Positions 8,995 to 17,663 of a DNA stretch of 64,000 nt are shown here, piece after piece. The stretch is from JBAZAX01 sp041671765 (lineage in GTDB: Bacteria; Babelota; Babeliae; Babelales; RVW-14): assembly GCA_041671765.1 (NCBI GenBank), contig JBAZAX010000005.1, positions 1-64,000 on the forward strand. Direction: 5' to 3'. How positions within the stretch are numbered: the stretch's first letter is position 1; the number at the start of each line of letters is the position of its first letter. The position numbers and the translations under genes are program-made. The notes under the pieces were generated by a model that ran no database searches, had not been told where the DNA came from, and was given only the letters and a program-made list of their open reading frames with translations.

Positions 8995-10641
8995 ATGAAT
9001 AAAACAGATAAAACCCCGCCAATAATGCTTGTAATTCTTGACGGTTTTGGCCACAGCCCCCAATCACCGGGCAACGCCGTAGCTCATGCCAAAATACCTT
9101 TCTGGGACTGGCTAACGCAAAACTATCCCCACACTCTTTTGCGCGCAGCAGGCGAAGCCGTTGGATTGCCCCCTAGATACATGGGCAACTCGGAAGTCGG
9201 ACACCTAACAATCGGCTCCGGCCGTGTTGTTGAATCTATTCTCAAGAAATTTCATGATGAAATTATTAGCAATAGGTTTTTTGAAAATAAAATGTTAATA
9301 AAAAATTTTAATAAGTTAAGAGATACAGGCAAAGCACTTCACCTGATTGGCCTACTCTCGGACGGAGGGGTGCATAGCCACGAATCTCACCTATATGCTT
9401 TTTTAAAATTGGCAAAAAATTTGGGTCTCCAAAATGTCTTCATTCATGTAATCCTTGACGGCCGAGATGTGGCTCCAAAAAGCGCTTCTATTTATCTCAA
9501 CAGATTAGAAGACGAATGTAAAAAGCTAAACTGTGGCAAAATTGCAAGTGTATCCGGTCGATTTTATGCCATGGACCGAGACAATAACTGGGACAGAACG
9601 AAACAGTACTATGATATGCTAGTCAGCACACCCCCCACAGACCCAAACCTTACAAATACCAAAACTATAAATGCACTCACAGATTACACCATGCCATACA
9701 ACTGGCAAACAGTTCTCGATTGTGCCCACACCGCCGGCATAACCGACGAATTCGTCAGGCCAACCCTACTTGAAACCAAGGGATTAATCAAGCCAGACGA
9801 CGGCATTGTTTTCTTCAACTTCAGACCTGACCGCGCACAACAAATAACAGAAAGTTTTATCAACCCAAATTTTGATAAATTCCCAGTGCAAAAGCTGTGC
9901 AGCACAAATCATGAACTTGCATTCTTCATAACGCCAACCAGGTATAATCAAGATTTTACAAAATTTAATAATGACGTTTTGTTTGAACGTGAAAAAATCA
10001 CAAACACTCTTCTGGACGTGCTTGCTCAAAAATCAGCCCCAGAGAATAAAATTCGAAAAGTGTTTATAATCGCAGAAACTGAAAAATATGCTCACGTAAC
10101 ATACTTTTTTCATGGAATGCAAGATCATCAAGCCCCAAATGAAACTAGAGTCTTAATTCCATCAATCAAAACCCAAAACTATATCAATTATCCTGAAATG
10201 CGTGCAAACGAAATAACAGAAACTGTTTTAAACTCGCTAAAGACAGAAGCGGCAGATTTTTATCTGATTAATTATGCCAACGCCGACATGGTTGGGCACT
10301 CCGGAAATTTTGACGCAACGGTTAAGGCGTGTGAGTGCTTGGACAAGCAACTTGAACAACTGTACAAAGTTTTTGTTGAAAAAATGAACGGAACAATGTT
10401 TATCACTGCTGACCATGGTAATGCCGAAGAAAAAATAGATCCTGCAACCGACACACCTCTTACGGCACACACCCAAAATCCGGTGCCTTTTGTTCTTGTA
10501 AACAAAGATATGCAGAGCAAGCAAAACCTCAACTGGCCAATCAATCCCAAATTTGGCATCTCAAGTATTGCACCAACTATACTAAATTTTATAGGGTTAA
10601 AAGAACCAAAAGAGATGACTGGGGGAAAAATAGAGTTTTAA
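8995..10641 (+). CDS. gpmI: 2,3-bisphosphoglycerate-independent phosphoglycerate mutase
   Basis: Interconverts 3- and 2-phosphoglycerate in glycolysis, using two Mn ions and a phosphoserine intermediate. The metal-binding DGFG is at about residue 16 and the catalytic Ser in MGNSEVGHLTIGSG at about 66. DGRDVAP, GRFYAMDRD, NFRPDRA and the C-terminal metal motif TADHGNAE are also clear. I chose the ATG at 8995 (548 residues). An in-frame TTG at 8941 would add 18 residues that match no usual GpmI N-terminus and has no ribosome site. Confidence 0.94.
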   Translation: MNKTDKTPPIMLVILDGFGHSPQSPGNAVAHAKIPFWDWLTQNYPHTLLRAAGEAVGLPPRYMGNSEVGHLTIGSGRVVESILKKFHDEIISNRFFENKMLIKNFNKLRDTGKALHLIGLLSDGGVHSHESHLYAFLKLAKNLGLQNVFIHVILDGRDVAPKSASIYLNRLEDECKKLNCGKIASVSGRFYAMDRDNNWDRTKQYYDMLVSTPPTDPNLTNTKTINALTDYTMPYNWQTVLDCAHTAGITDEFVRPTLLETKGLIKPDDGIVFFNFRPDRAQQITESFINPNFDKFPVQKLCSTNHELAFFITPTRYNQDFTKFNNDVLFEREKITNTLLDVLAQKSAPENKIRKVFIIAETEKYAHVTYFFHGMQDHQAPNETRVLIPSIKTQNYINYPEMRANEITETVLNSLKTEAADFYLINYANADMVGHSGNFDATVKACECLDKQLEQLYKVFVEKMNGTMFITADHGNAEEKIDPATDTPLTAHTQNPVPFVLVNKDMQSKQNLNWPINPKFGISSIAPTILNFIGLKEPKEMTGGKIEF

Positions 10642-10668
10642 GTTTATTGGAAAAAAGGAGAGAAAGTA

Positions 10669-12306
10669 ATGAAGCTAAGCAAATATTTAGCACTACTATT
10701 TTCATTAAATTTTGTATTTTGTTATCAAAATGTGTTTTCGGAAAAAATATACCTTCTAGCTCATCCCACAAATTTTATCGTCGGAGAAATTACAAAAGGA
10801 GAAAACAAATTCAATGAAAAAACAATTACAGAGCTCTATAGCTTTGGTAATAATTTCAATATCGTACACATTAATGCATATGGACTTGACCAAGCTGAAA
10901 TTTGGCCAGAAGCAACAAAGGAAAAAATAGAAAATATTAAAAAGGTTTCCCTAGAATTTCAAGATGAAACAATAAAAGAGTATTTAATTAATAATGAAAA
11001 AAATACGGTTGGAATGTTAAAAAACGATATTACAAATCTCAAAGAATGGGCTGATCTCAAAACCCTTTTCCCTCAAAAAGGAACAGTCTACGGTTTTGAG
11101 GCCTTTAAACGCCCTGCATATCAAATATTTTCCGATGGCAAAGAATTAGCTGATGATACTGAATTAGTTAATGGCATGAAACTTGTATTGGGAATAAAAA
11201 ATGAAAAATGGGATATGGAATTAGTTTTTCTAGATGAGACAAACAAATCTATAGCAAAAATTCCAGCTAAGATCATGAATCTGGACACAGTAAATTGGTT
11301 AAAATACCAAATAGCAATCATGCTTGGCATTGGATATGGCTCAGAAACTTATAATAAAATAAATATGCAACCCAATGCTGAAGAAAATTTTAAGCCAGAG
11401 GATACCAGCGAATCATTTCACAAACTGGGTTACGATAAAAAAACAAAATCTATATATATAAAAGGATTAAACAAACAAGATTTACAACCTATCTTAAGTC
11501 CAGGAAAAATATTTATCGATTGGGGCACGGTTGCATCATTAACACATGAATTCATAACAACAAATAATATTGTCGGCCAAGATCCTGCAACAACCAGTTT
11601 AATAAAAAATTTTGCAATACCCATCATTGAAGAGATTCAAAAAAACAGTCACGAAAAAAATTTAATTGATGGAATAATAAAAGACGGAATAACGGCCTAT
11701 CTTTTAGGTAAATTATTATATTTAACTATAAAACCAAACAACATGGAAACCATTCAAGAACAAAATATTTCCAATGATCTTGATAAAATTTCCACAAAAA
11801 TAATTGAACTCAAATCTGAATTTCTAAAGTTAAAAGATACATACGATACAACAGAAGTTGATTTAAATGCATTACTAACACACATAACTCCCAAAATAAT
11901 TGAACGCATTAAGCTTATCCTAGATTTAGCCGTTGAGTTTGGACAACAAGGTGATAAAAAAGAAGATGCTAAAAATAAAATTGCTTCTAGAATTTTTGAT
12001 CGTGCATTTCAATACGAAGAGCTCCCAAAAAATCTGGCTAACTGTTTTGTAGGCTACTATAACAAAATTATTGGAAAAAATGATTCAAAAAAAATATTAT
12101 CTGTTTTTCATTTTTCCTGGATTCCAGATATTTATAAGGGTGCCAATTCTGCAACAATTAGGTCCGCCCCTCTTACAAAAGCAAACGAACCAAAAGAGAA
12201 CCCTTTGATCCCAAAATTACGCCAACTTAGTAATAATCTCGCTGAATTAAAAACTAAGTTACAACAATTAAATCAAAAATTAGAAACTCTAAGATCGCGT
12301 TTATAA
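10669..12306 (+). CDS. Exported protein with possible tandem ubiquitin-like domains
   Basis: The 545-residue product has a signal peptide (about 1-24) and a strong ribosome site (AGGAGAGAAAGTA). Residues about 92-176 look like a ubiquitin fold: VSLEFQDETIKEYLI, then NTVGMLKNDI, then YQIFSDGKELADDTEL and MKLVLGI. These parallel ubiquitin's strand pair, DTIENVKAKI helix, LIFAGKQLEDGRTL and LHLVLRL. Residues about 182-222 repeat the start of such a fold (MELVFLDETNKSIAKI, then DTVNWLKYQIAIMLGI). The C-terminal part (about 300-500) resembles the next gene's product, and the end is coiled coil. No terminal GG is present. The fold call is mine by eye and needs a profile search. Confidence 0.6.
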   Translation: MKLSKYLALLFSLNFVFCYQNVFSEKIYLLAHPTNFIVGEITKGENKFNEKTITELYSFGNNFNIVHINAYGLDQAEIWPEATKEKIENIKKVSLEFQDETIKEYLINNEKNTVGMLKNDITNLKEWADLKTLFPQKGTVYGFEAFKRPAYQIFSDGKELADDTELVNGMKLVLGIKNEKWDMELVFLDETNKSIAKIPAKIMNLDTVNWLKYQIAIMLGIGYGSETYNKINMQPNAEENFKPEDTSESFHKLGYDKKTKSIYIKGLNKQDLQPILSPGKIFIDWGTVASLTHEFITTNNIVGQDPATTSLIKNFAIPIIEEIQKNSHEKNLIDGIIKDGITAYLLGKLLYLTIKPNNMETIQEQNISNDLDKISTKIIELKSEFLKLKDTYDTTEVDLNALLTHITPKIIERIKLILDLAVEFGQQGDKKEDAKNKIASRIFDRAFQYEELPKNLANCFVGYYNKIIGKNDSKKILSVFHFSWIPDIYKGANSATIRSAPLTKANEPKENPLIPKLRQLSNNLAELKTKLQQLNQKLETLRSRL

Positions 12307-12352
12307 AGTGTTTGGTAGTCAGTTAAAAAATGGAAAAAGGAAGGAACTTGGT

Positions 12353-13249
12353 ATGAAAAGAGCTCAGATACTCTCTTTATCAGTATTAGCATTAGGATTA
12401 TTTAATCCATGCGTTAATGCCGCAGTAGTTCAACCGGATGACGAAACACTCACCTGGGGCGAATTAATGTTGGAAATGAGACAAGATAAAGATTTAAAGC
12501 AAGAGGTTTCCAATTGGATAAACAAAGAACTCAGTAGCAAAAAATCTAATGCAAAACCCGAAACTCGCGAAATTCTTTTTGAGAAATTTATATCAGGAAT
12601 AATTCAAGATACAATCGCAGCACACCTTCTAGCAAACATAATCAAACAAAAAGCCGAGGTAAAAGCCGGAACCGTTCTTCTAAATCCTGAAGATACCTCA
12701 ACATCAAAAAACAACTCCACAGACAGCATTGAAGGATATATAAGAAAAAATTTGGCACAATTTTGTAATACATGGAAAATACTAACAAGTAGAAGAATCG
12801 AAACATCAAAAAAAGCACCTGTAGAATTTTTGAAAAGTTTTATCATACCTGCATTAAAGGACAGATTGGTTCTCATAATAAAAATGGCAGATGAAATTTT
12901 AGACAATCAGGGAATTAGCGATGGGTATAAAAAAATCTACAGCCATGTTTATAAAAATACCCCTAAACCAAATAAAGCTAAAGAGGGTGTGATCATAGAC
13001 ACGGCACAGGATTTGGCAAAAATTTATGCCGGATATTATTACGAAACAAAGAATCCTGAAACAGTAGTACCCGCAGATGTTTTGCACATGTTCAGTTTTT
13101 CATTACTCAGAGATCTTTATCTTCCTACGGTAAGGCTTCGAGTAGCATCTACCCTGCCTACCGAAAAAACGAAATCTACTTCTCTAAAAAGAAAAACAAC
13201 AATAAACCGCGAAGCTCGATCAAGAAAGAGAAAAGTCAGGGACAACTAG
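12353..13249 (+). CDS. Exported protein paralogous to C-terminal half of preceding gene
   Basis: The product is 298 residues from the ATG at 12353. That ATG is preceded by AGGAAGGA and opens a clear signal peptide (RAQILSLSVLALGLFNPCVNAA). An upstream in-frame start at 12308 has no such support. Three blocks match the preceding protein in order: FISGIIQDTIAAHLLANII with LIDGIIKDGITAYLLGKLL; FIIPALKDRLVLIIKMA with HITPKIIERIKLILDLA; and YAGYYYETK...LHMFSFSLLRDLY with FVGYYNKII...FHFSWIPDIY. The C-terminus is very basic (RKTTINREARSRKRKVRDN). The two genes sit 46 bases apart and are probably one operon. Function is unknown. Confidence 0.65.
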   Translation: MKRAQILSLSVLALGLFNPCVNAAVVQPDDETLTWGELMLEMRQDKDLKQEVSNWINKELSSKKSNAKPETREILFEKFISGIIQDTIAAHLLANIIKQKAEVKAGTVLLNPEDTSTSKNNSTDSIEGYIRKNLAQFCNTWKILTSRRIETSKKAPVEFLKSFIIPALKDRLVLIIKMADEILDNQGISDGYKKIYSHVYKNTPKPNKAKEGVIIDTAQDLAKIYAGYYYETKNPETVVPADVLHMFSFSLLRDLYLPTVRLRVASTLPTEKTKSTSLKRKTTINREARSRKRKVRDN

Positions 13250-13283
13250 TACTATTTTTTTAATAATACTAAGAAATTTTATT

Positions 13284-13310
13284 GGTGTCACAATTGCGTG
13301 GCACCATTTT
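13284..13310 (+). terminator. Likely rho-independent terminator after the exported pair
   Basis: GGTGTCAC (13284-13291) pairs with GTGGCACC (13298-13305) using one G-U pair, with a 6-base loop, followed by ATTTTAATT. It lies 35 bases past the stop of the exported-protein gene and before the convergent permease. Confidence 0.5.
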
Positions 13311-13339
13311 AATTACACCAAGGATTGCTAATTAATTCA

Positions 13340-13370
13340 TGGATCCTGAAACGAGTTCAGGATGACAAAA
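13340..13370 (+). repeat. Palindromic dispersed repeat, copy a (supplies permease stop codon)
   Basis: GGATCCTGAA followed by ACGAGTTCAG and GATGACAAAA. The TGAA/TTCA core is self-complementary. It overlaps the 3' end of the convergent permease gene: on the minus strand the element gives the last codons and the TGA stop. The 20 bases before it (CTAATTAATTCAT) resemble those before copies c and g. Confidence 0.8.
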
Positions 13371-14655
13371 TGGCGTTTTTTTTACTTGAAAAATACTTTG
13401 CAACTGCCGCTGCAATTCCAATTAAGAATATTGATAAAAAAGAAAATGATATTCCAAATTTTACAATATTAAATAACGAAACAAATAAAATATAAGAAGC
13501 AGTACAAATTCCTAAAAGTGGTACCCAACGGTTTAACCCAAAATTCGCAACGGATTTAGCAGCATAAAATGCAGCAACAGCGCTAAGAAGCATAGCAATC
13601 AACTGTGAAAAAACGGCCACATTCATTAATGGAAGTTGAGCACTTGTTATAGCCAATATAACCGCTGTTACAAAACCTTCAACAATCAATGCAACCCATG
13701 GGATCTGCTTTGATGAAAGTTTTGTGAGAAAACGTTTGAATGGAAGATGGTTATTTTCTGCTAATGTAAATAAGTTCCAGCAATTTGCGGTAAATATCGA
13801 AAAGCATGCCCCCAAAATGGCTGCATAAACAGACCCATTCAATATTCTTCCAATAATTTCATAAGTCGGAATTGCTTTTTGAGCCAAAGGCAAAATCGGA
13901 ATTCCAGCCTCTACTACGGCATTGCCAAGAGCCCCAAAAATAATACCCTGAAAAATAGTATTTACACCAACAACAATTCCAAATGCAGTTAAAATTACTC
14001 GCTTAATATTTTTAGAAGAATCGGTAATCAAGTGACCGACAGAACATATAATTTCGAAACCTATAGATGCAAAAACACAAACCGGAATAATTAAAAATAG
14101 ACTTGAAAAATCGTTTACACCAAACTGGTAAAATGATGAATCAAATGTGACAAAACCAAATGTAAAAACAAAAATTATTGGCAACATTTTCAGGGATACA
14201 AATAGGTACTGAAGCTTGCCACCTATTCTTGCGCCAAGTATGTGAATCGAGATTAAAAAAAACAAAACAAAATAATCGAGAACCAAAGCTGGAAATTGAT
14301 TTAAAAAACTAAATTGTACTTGAAAAAATTGAACAAATTTATGCATCAAAAGACCGGCTGCTGCAGTTTTACCAAGAAAATAACTCCACCCACTCAAAAA
14401 TCCGGCCCAATTACCAATATGACTTTTACTAAAAACATACAAACCGCCTGATACAGGATGCAATTTTGCAAGCGTACTGATACTCAAAATTAATGGCAAC
14501 ATTAGCAATGCTGATACAATATATCCAACAAATCCCCATGGGCCTGCTTTTTGGGCAAGCGTAGCCGCATTAATAAAAAGCCCTGCACCAATCATGGTGT
14601 TTATACATATAAGCACACCTACAACAGGGGATATCATATTTTTATTTGATGCCAT
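13357..14655 (-). CDS. APC-family amino acid permease
   Basis: Inner-membrane amino acid/polyamine transporter with about 12 predicted helices in 432 residues. The N-terminal substrate-binding turn INTMIGAGLFINAATLAQKAGP and the helix-3-type SGGLYVFSKSHIGNWAGFLSGWSYFLG region (seen in pieces) are typical of the APC superfamily. The substrate cannot be told. AGGAAAAATTT precedes the ATG. The last residues (AILSS) and the TGA stop are encoded by a dispersed palindromic repeat, so the original C-terminus was probably altered. The gene is flanked on both sides by copies of that repeat. Confidence 0.88.
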   Translation of the reverse strand: MASNKNMISPVVGVLICINTMIGAGLFINAATLAQKAGPWGFVGYIVSALLMLPLILSISTLAKLHPVSGGLYVFSKSHIGNWAGFLSGWSYFLGKTAAAGLLMHKFVQFFQVQFSFLNQFPALVLDYFVLFFLISIHILGARIGGKLQYLFVSLKMLPIIFVFTFGFVTFDSSFYQFGVNDFSSLFLIIPVCVFASIGFEIICSVGHLITDSSKNIKRVILTAFGIVVGVNTIFQGIIFGALGNAVVEAGIPILPLAQKAIPTYEIIGRILNGSVYAAILGACFSIFTANCWNLFTLAENNHLPFKRFLTKLSSKQIPWVALIVEGFVTAVILAITSAQLPLMNVAVFSQLIAMLLSAVAAFYAAKSVANFGLNRWVPLLGICTASYILFVSLFNIVKFGISFSFLSIFLIGIAAAVAKYFSSKKNAILSS

Positions 14656-14667
14656 AAATTTTTCCTA

Positions 14668-14732
14668 CTTTGTCATCCTGCCGTGTCGGCCATAGCACTC
14701 CAAGTGCAACGGCTGAAACTTGATCCAGGATC
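14668..14732 (-). repeat. Palindromic dispersed repeat, copy b (long form)
   Basis: On the minus strand it reads AGATCCTGGATCAAGTTTC, then CAGCCGT, a short variable part, GCTATGGCCGACACGG and CAGGATGACAAAG. It matches copy f (46993-47051) along its length, including the inner CAGCC/GGCTG-type hairpin. It fills the gap between the permease and bioY. Confidence 0.8.
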
Positions 14733-14739
14733 TAAATTA

Positions 14740-15315
14740 TTATAATTTCCTGCGCCAAAATACCGTTGTCAAAATTAAGATGAAAATTGCTTTGATTACA
14801 AAATCACCAAGAATAAATGAATACAATCCTAATGCCAAAAGTTTGCTTGATGGCACAAAACAGCTCAACTGAGCCAACCCAAACATATAGTACAAAATAC
14901 AGCAAAACCAGTAGCTAATCAATAACCAAATTTTAGATGCCGGCTTAAAATCACGCATTACCACCATCATAAGCATGGCTACACCAAATCCAATCATGTA
15001 TCCACCCGTAGGTCCAAGCAAATGAGCCGCTCCTGACCCGAATCTTGAAAAAAACGGCGCACCAAATAACCCCTGAGTAAGATACATAAGATATGCACTT
15101 ACGGCAGTATAACCAAAAAGCCAAGCACAAAACAAAAACATTACGGACTGTAATGTAACAGGGACAATATTAAATGGAAGAGGAATAATACATTGCGAAC
15201 AAAGTGCATAAAACCATGATAAGCACAGGCACAAAACTATTTTGTGTGTAATGGATTTTTTTGCCCAATTTTCAATATTTGAAATTAGATTGCTACTTAA
15301 ATTCATGAATTGCAT
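14740..15315 (-). CDS. bioY: Biotin transporter BioY (ECF S component)
   Basis: Membrane substrate-binding unit for biotin uptake, 191 residues with about six helices. Family motifs are VPVTLQSVMFLFCAWLFGY, FGAPFFSRFGSGAAHLLGPTGGYMIGF (in pieces; the GxxxxxGPTGGY core is diagnostic) and FILGDFVIKAIF near the end. The ATG at 15315 follows AGAGG by 5 bases; a second ATG lies 3 codons on. No BioM/EcfA ATPase or BioN/EcfT is nearby, so it either works alone or shares a module encoded elsewhere. Biotin auxotrophy is implied. Confidence 0.92.
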   Translation of the reverse strand: MQFMNLSSNLISNIENWAKKSITHKIVLCLCLSWFYALCSQCIIPLPFNIVPVTLQSVMFLFCAWLFGYTAVSAYLMYLTQGLFGAPFFSRFGSGAAHLLGPTGGYMIGFGVAMLMMVVMRDFKPASKIWLLISYWFCCILYYMFGLAQLSCFVPSSKLLALGLYSFILGDFVIKAIFILILTTVFWRRKL

Positions 15316-15466
15316 AAAAACCTCTTTTTTAGAACCAATCTGAAAAAGTTACAACTTGAAAAATTAAAAACTTACAGGCAGATTATCAGAAGGGCTTTAG
15401 TCTTGCAAATGCATATATCAGTTCTGTTTTACCCATTTTACAAAATATATAACTCTGGACTTTACA

Positions 15467-15484
15467 AAAAGCCTACTGGCTTTT
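15467..15484. terminator. Small stem-loop, possible weak terminator
   Basis: AAAAGCC (15467-15473), loop TACT, GGCTTTT (15478-15484). It sits in the 247-base gap between the divergent bioY and hppA. The stem is short and its role is uncertain. Confidence 0.25.
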
Positions 15485-15488
15485 AAAA

Positions 15489-15551
15489 TTGTCATGTTGT
15501 ACAAATAGGTTTACTAATCCATAGATCCTGAAATAAGTTCAGGATGACAAA
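15489..15551 (+). repeat. Palindromic dispersed repeat, copy c
   Basis: Starts TTGTCATGTTG, continues CAAATAGG...ACTAATCCAT, then the core GATCCTGAAATAAG and TTCAGGATGACAAA. The same order, start and spacing are seen in copy g (55425-55496), so the element is about 65-70 bases. It ends a few bases before the AAGGAG ribosome site of hppA. Confidence 0.82.
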
Positions 15552-15562
15552 TAAGGAGTTTT

Positions 15563-17551
15563 ATGGAATTACTGCATTATCTACTGGTGTTCAGTGGAAT
15601 TTCTGCTTTGGGAATTTTACTCACAAGCATTCTTTATAAAAAAGTGACGTCTTACACAAATGACGACAAACGGTCTGCCCATATCGCAGACTTGATTCGT
15701 AACGGAGCTATGACATTCTTACATAAAGAGTACACCGTTCTCGCTGTTGTTATCGCAATAATATTCACAATTTTATTCTTAGTCTTTGGTGCAGTATCTG
15801 CACTGACTTACGTTTGTGGTGCACTATCTTCAATGTTTGCCGGATATGTTGGGATGAAAGCTGCAACCAGAGCAAATGAATTAACAACATTAAAAGCCAA
15901 AAACCAAGGTGAACGCGCTGCATTTTTAACAGCATTACTTGGTGGCTCAGTAATGGGGTTTGTTGTTGCAACCCTTGGCTTATTAGGGCTTGGAATTATA
16001 TTCTTCTTGTTCGCACAAAATCCGGGTTATGACTTTATTAACATCATCACATGCTTTGGATTTGGCGCAAGCTCAATCGCATTCTTCGCACGCGTTGGCG
16101 GCGGAATTTATACCAAAGCAGCTGACGTTGGAGCCGATCTTGTTGGCAAAGTTGAGATGGGCATCCCTGAAGACGATCCTCGTAATCCTGCAGTTATTGC
16201 AGACAACGTCGGTGACTGCGTAGGCGACACAGCTGGTATGGGTGCCGATATTTATGAATCTTATGTTGGCGCAGTTGTTGGAGCAATGCCTTTGGCTGTA
16301 GCGTTTTACCACAATGACCTACGATATATTGCTCTTCCAATAATGCTTTGCGCAATTGGTTTGATCGCATCAATGTTTGGATTAGTCTCGGCATTTATCT
16401 TCAAATCAAAATTAAATTTAATCTTGCACAAGGCAACTTATGTTGCTATCGCATGCTTTCTTGCCGGATCATATGCTTATTTGGCCGGTATGAATATGGA
16501 CATGACCCTTTTTGGCTCAATCTTTCTTGGAGCTTTTTCAGGCGTAATTATTGGAGCAGCAACAGATCACTACACAAGTGGCACCCCAATTAAAAAATTG
16601 GCTGAATCATCCCAATCAGGGGCCGGTACCAACCTCATTTATGGCCTTTCTATCGGGTTCGAATCCGTTGTAATTCCCGTATGCTCAATCGCAATCATTG
16701 TTTATATTTCGTATGCATACTTTGGAGGATTATTCGGTGTTGCACTTGCAGCTGTTTCAATGCTTGCAACGGTAGGCATTACAATGTCTGTTGATGCTTA
16801 TGGCCCAATTGCAGACAACGCAGGTGGAATTTCTGAAATGTCCGGCTTTGGTCCAGAGGTTCGAAAAATCACCGACAAACTCGATTCACTTGGCAATATG
16901 ACTGCAGCTCTTGGCAAAGGATTTGCTATCGGATCGGCAGCTTTTGCAGCTCTTGCACTTTTTGCTGCATACTGCCAAGAAGCAGGAGTTCCTAGCCTTG
17001 ATTTGTTAAATCCAATTATTATTGCCGGAATGTTCCTTGGTGGATGTTTGCCATTCTTGATTTCAGCATTAACAATGAAATCTGTTGGTAAGGCAGCTTG
17101 GAAGATGGTTGAAGAGGTTCGTCACCAATTCAAAAATATTCCAGGATTAATGGAAGGCACAGCAGAAGCCGATTATGACCGTTGCATTCAAATTAGCACA
17201 AATGCAGCATTGTATGAAATGATCCTACCTGGTGTAATCATTTTAGTTGCTCCAATTGCCGTTCGTTTTGGATTTGGCGCAAATGGCAAAATGGCTCTCG
17301 GCGGATTTTTGGCAGGCGCAACACTTACAGGAATTGTTCTTGCTCTAACAATGGCAAATGCCGGTGGCGCATGGGATAACGCAAAGAAATATATTGAAGC
17401 TGGAAACTTCGGAGGCAAAGGGTCTCCGGCACATAAGGCAGCAGTTGTGGGCGATACAGTTGGCGATCCATTTAAGGATACATCTGGACCTTCATTAAAT
17501 ATTTTAATTAAATTGATGTCTATTCTATCTCTGCTTTTAGCAACACTGTAA
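15563..17551 (+). CDS. hppA: Membrane-bound proton/sodium-translocating pyrophosphatase
   Basis: Integral-membrane enzyme that hydrolyses pyrophosphate to pump H+ or Na+. It has 662 residues and about 16 helices. The active-site block reads DNVGDCVGDTAGMGADIYES near residue 214; the usual form is DNVGDNVGDVAGMGADL, so an Asn is Cys and a Val is Thr. Other blocks are VDAYGPIADNAGGISEM, and VVGDTVGDPFKDTSGPSLN at the end. In GNMTAALGKG the residue at about 448 is Ala with Gly at 451, the pattern of K+-dependent enzymes. The pumped ion is not settled. AAGGAG precedes the ATG, and a strong terminator follows. Confidence 0.95.
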   Translation: MELLHYLLVFSGISALGILLTSILYKKVTSYTNDDKRSAHIADLIRNGAMTFLHKEYTVLAVVIAIIFTILFLVFGAVSALTYVCGALSSMFAGYVGMKAATRANELTTLKAKNQGERAAFLTALLGGSVMGFVVATLGLLGLGIIFFLFAQNPGYDFINIITCFGFGASSIAFFARVGGGIYTKAADVGADLVGKVEMGIPEDDPRNPAVIADNVGDCVGDTAGMGADIYESYVGAVVGAMPLAVAFYHNDLRYIALPIMLCAIGLIASMFGLVSAFIFKSKLNLILHKATYVAIACFLAGSYAYLAGMNMDMTLFGSIFLGAFSGVIIGAATDHYTSGTPIKKLAESSQSGAGTNLIYGLSIGFESVVIPVCSIAIIVYISYAYFGGLFGVALAAVSMLATVGITMSVDAYGPIADNAGGISEMSGFGPEVRKITDKLDSLGNMTAALGKGFAIGSAAFAALALFAAYCQEAGVPSLDLLNPIIIAGMFLGGCLPFLISALTMKSVGKAAWKMVEEVRHQFKNIPGLMEGTAEADYDRCIQISTNAALYEMILPGVIILVAPIAVRFGFGANGKMALGGFLAGATLTGIVLALTMANAGGAWDNAKKYIEAGNFGGKGSPAHKAAVVGDTVGDPFKDTSGPSLNILIKLMSILSLLLATL

Positions 17552-17585
17552 AATAACGATTCAATTTAATCTTATAGATCTTTCG

Positions 17586-17622
17586 CCGACCATCGCATGC
17601 ATTTGCGATGGTCGGTTTTTTT
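17586..17622 (+). terminator. Strong rho-independent terminator of hppA
   Basis: CCGACCATCGCA (17586-17597) and TGCGATGGTCGG (17604-17615) form a perfect 12-bp stem with a 6-base loop, followed by seven T. It ends 71 bases past the hppA stop. Confidence 0.93.
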
Positions 17623-17663
17623 GTACTAAAATATTTTTTGTACCAAAATTCGAAAGGCATATC

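Noticed and set aside
9684..10029. Minus-strand frames within gpmI
   Set aside because: Shadows of the coding strand, Cys-rich and unlike any protein family.
10237..10559. Minus-strand frames of 95 codons within gpmI
   Set aside because: They are shadows of a clearly coding plus-strand gene, with no domain or start signal of their own.
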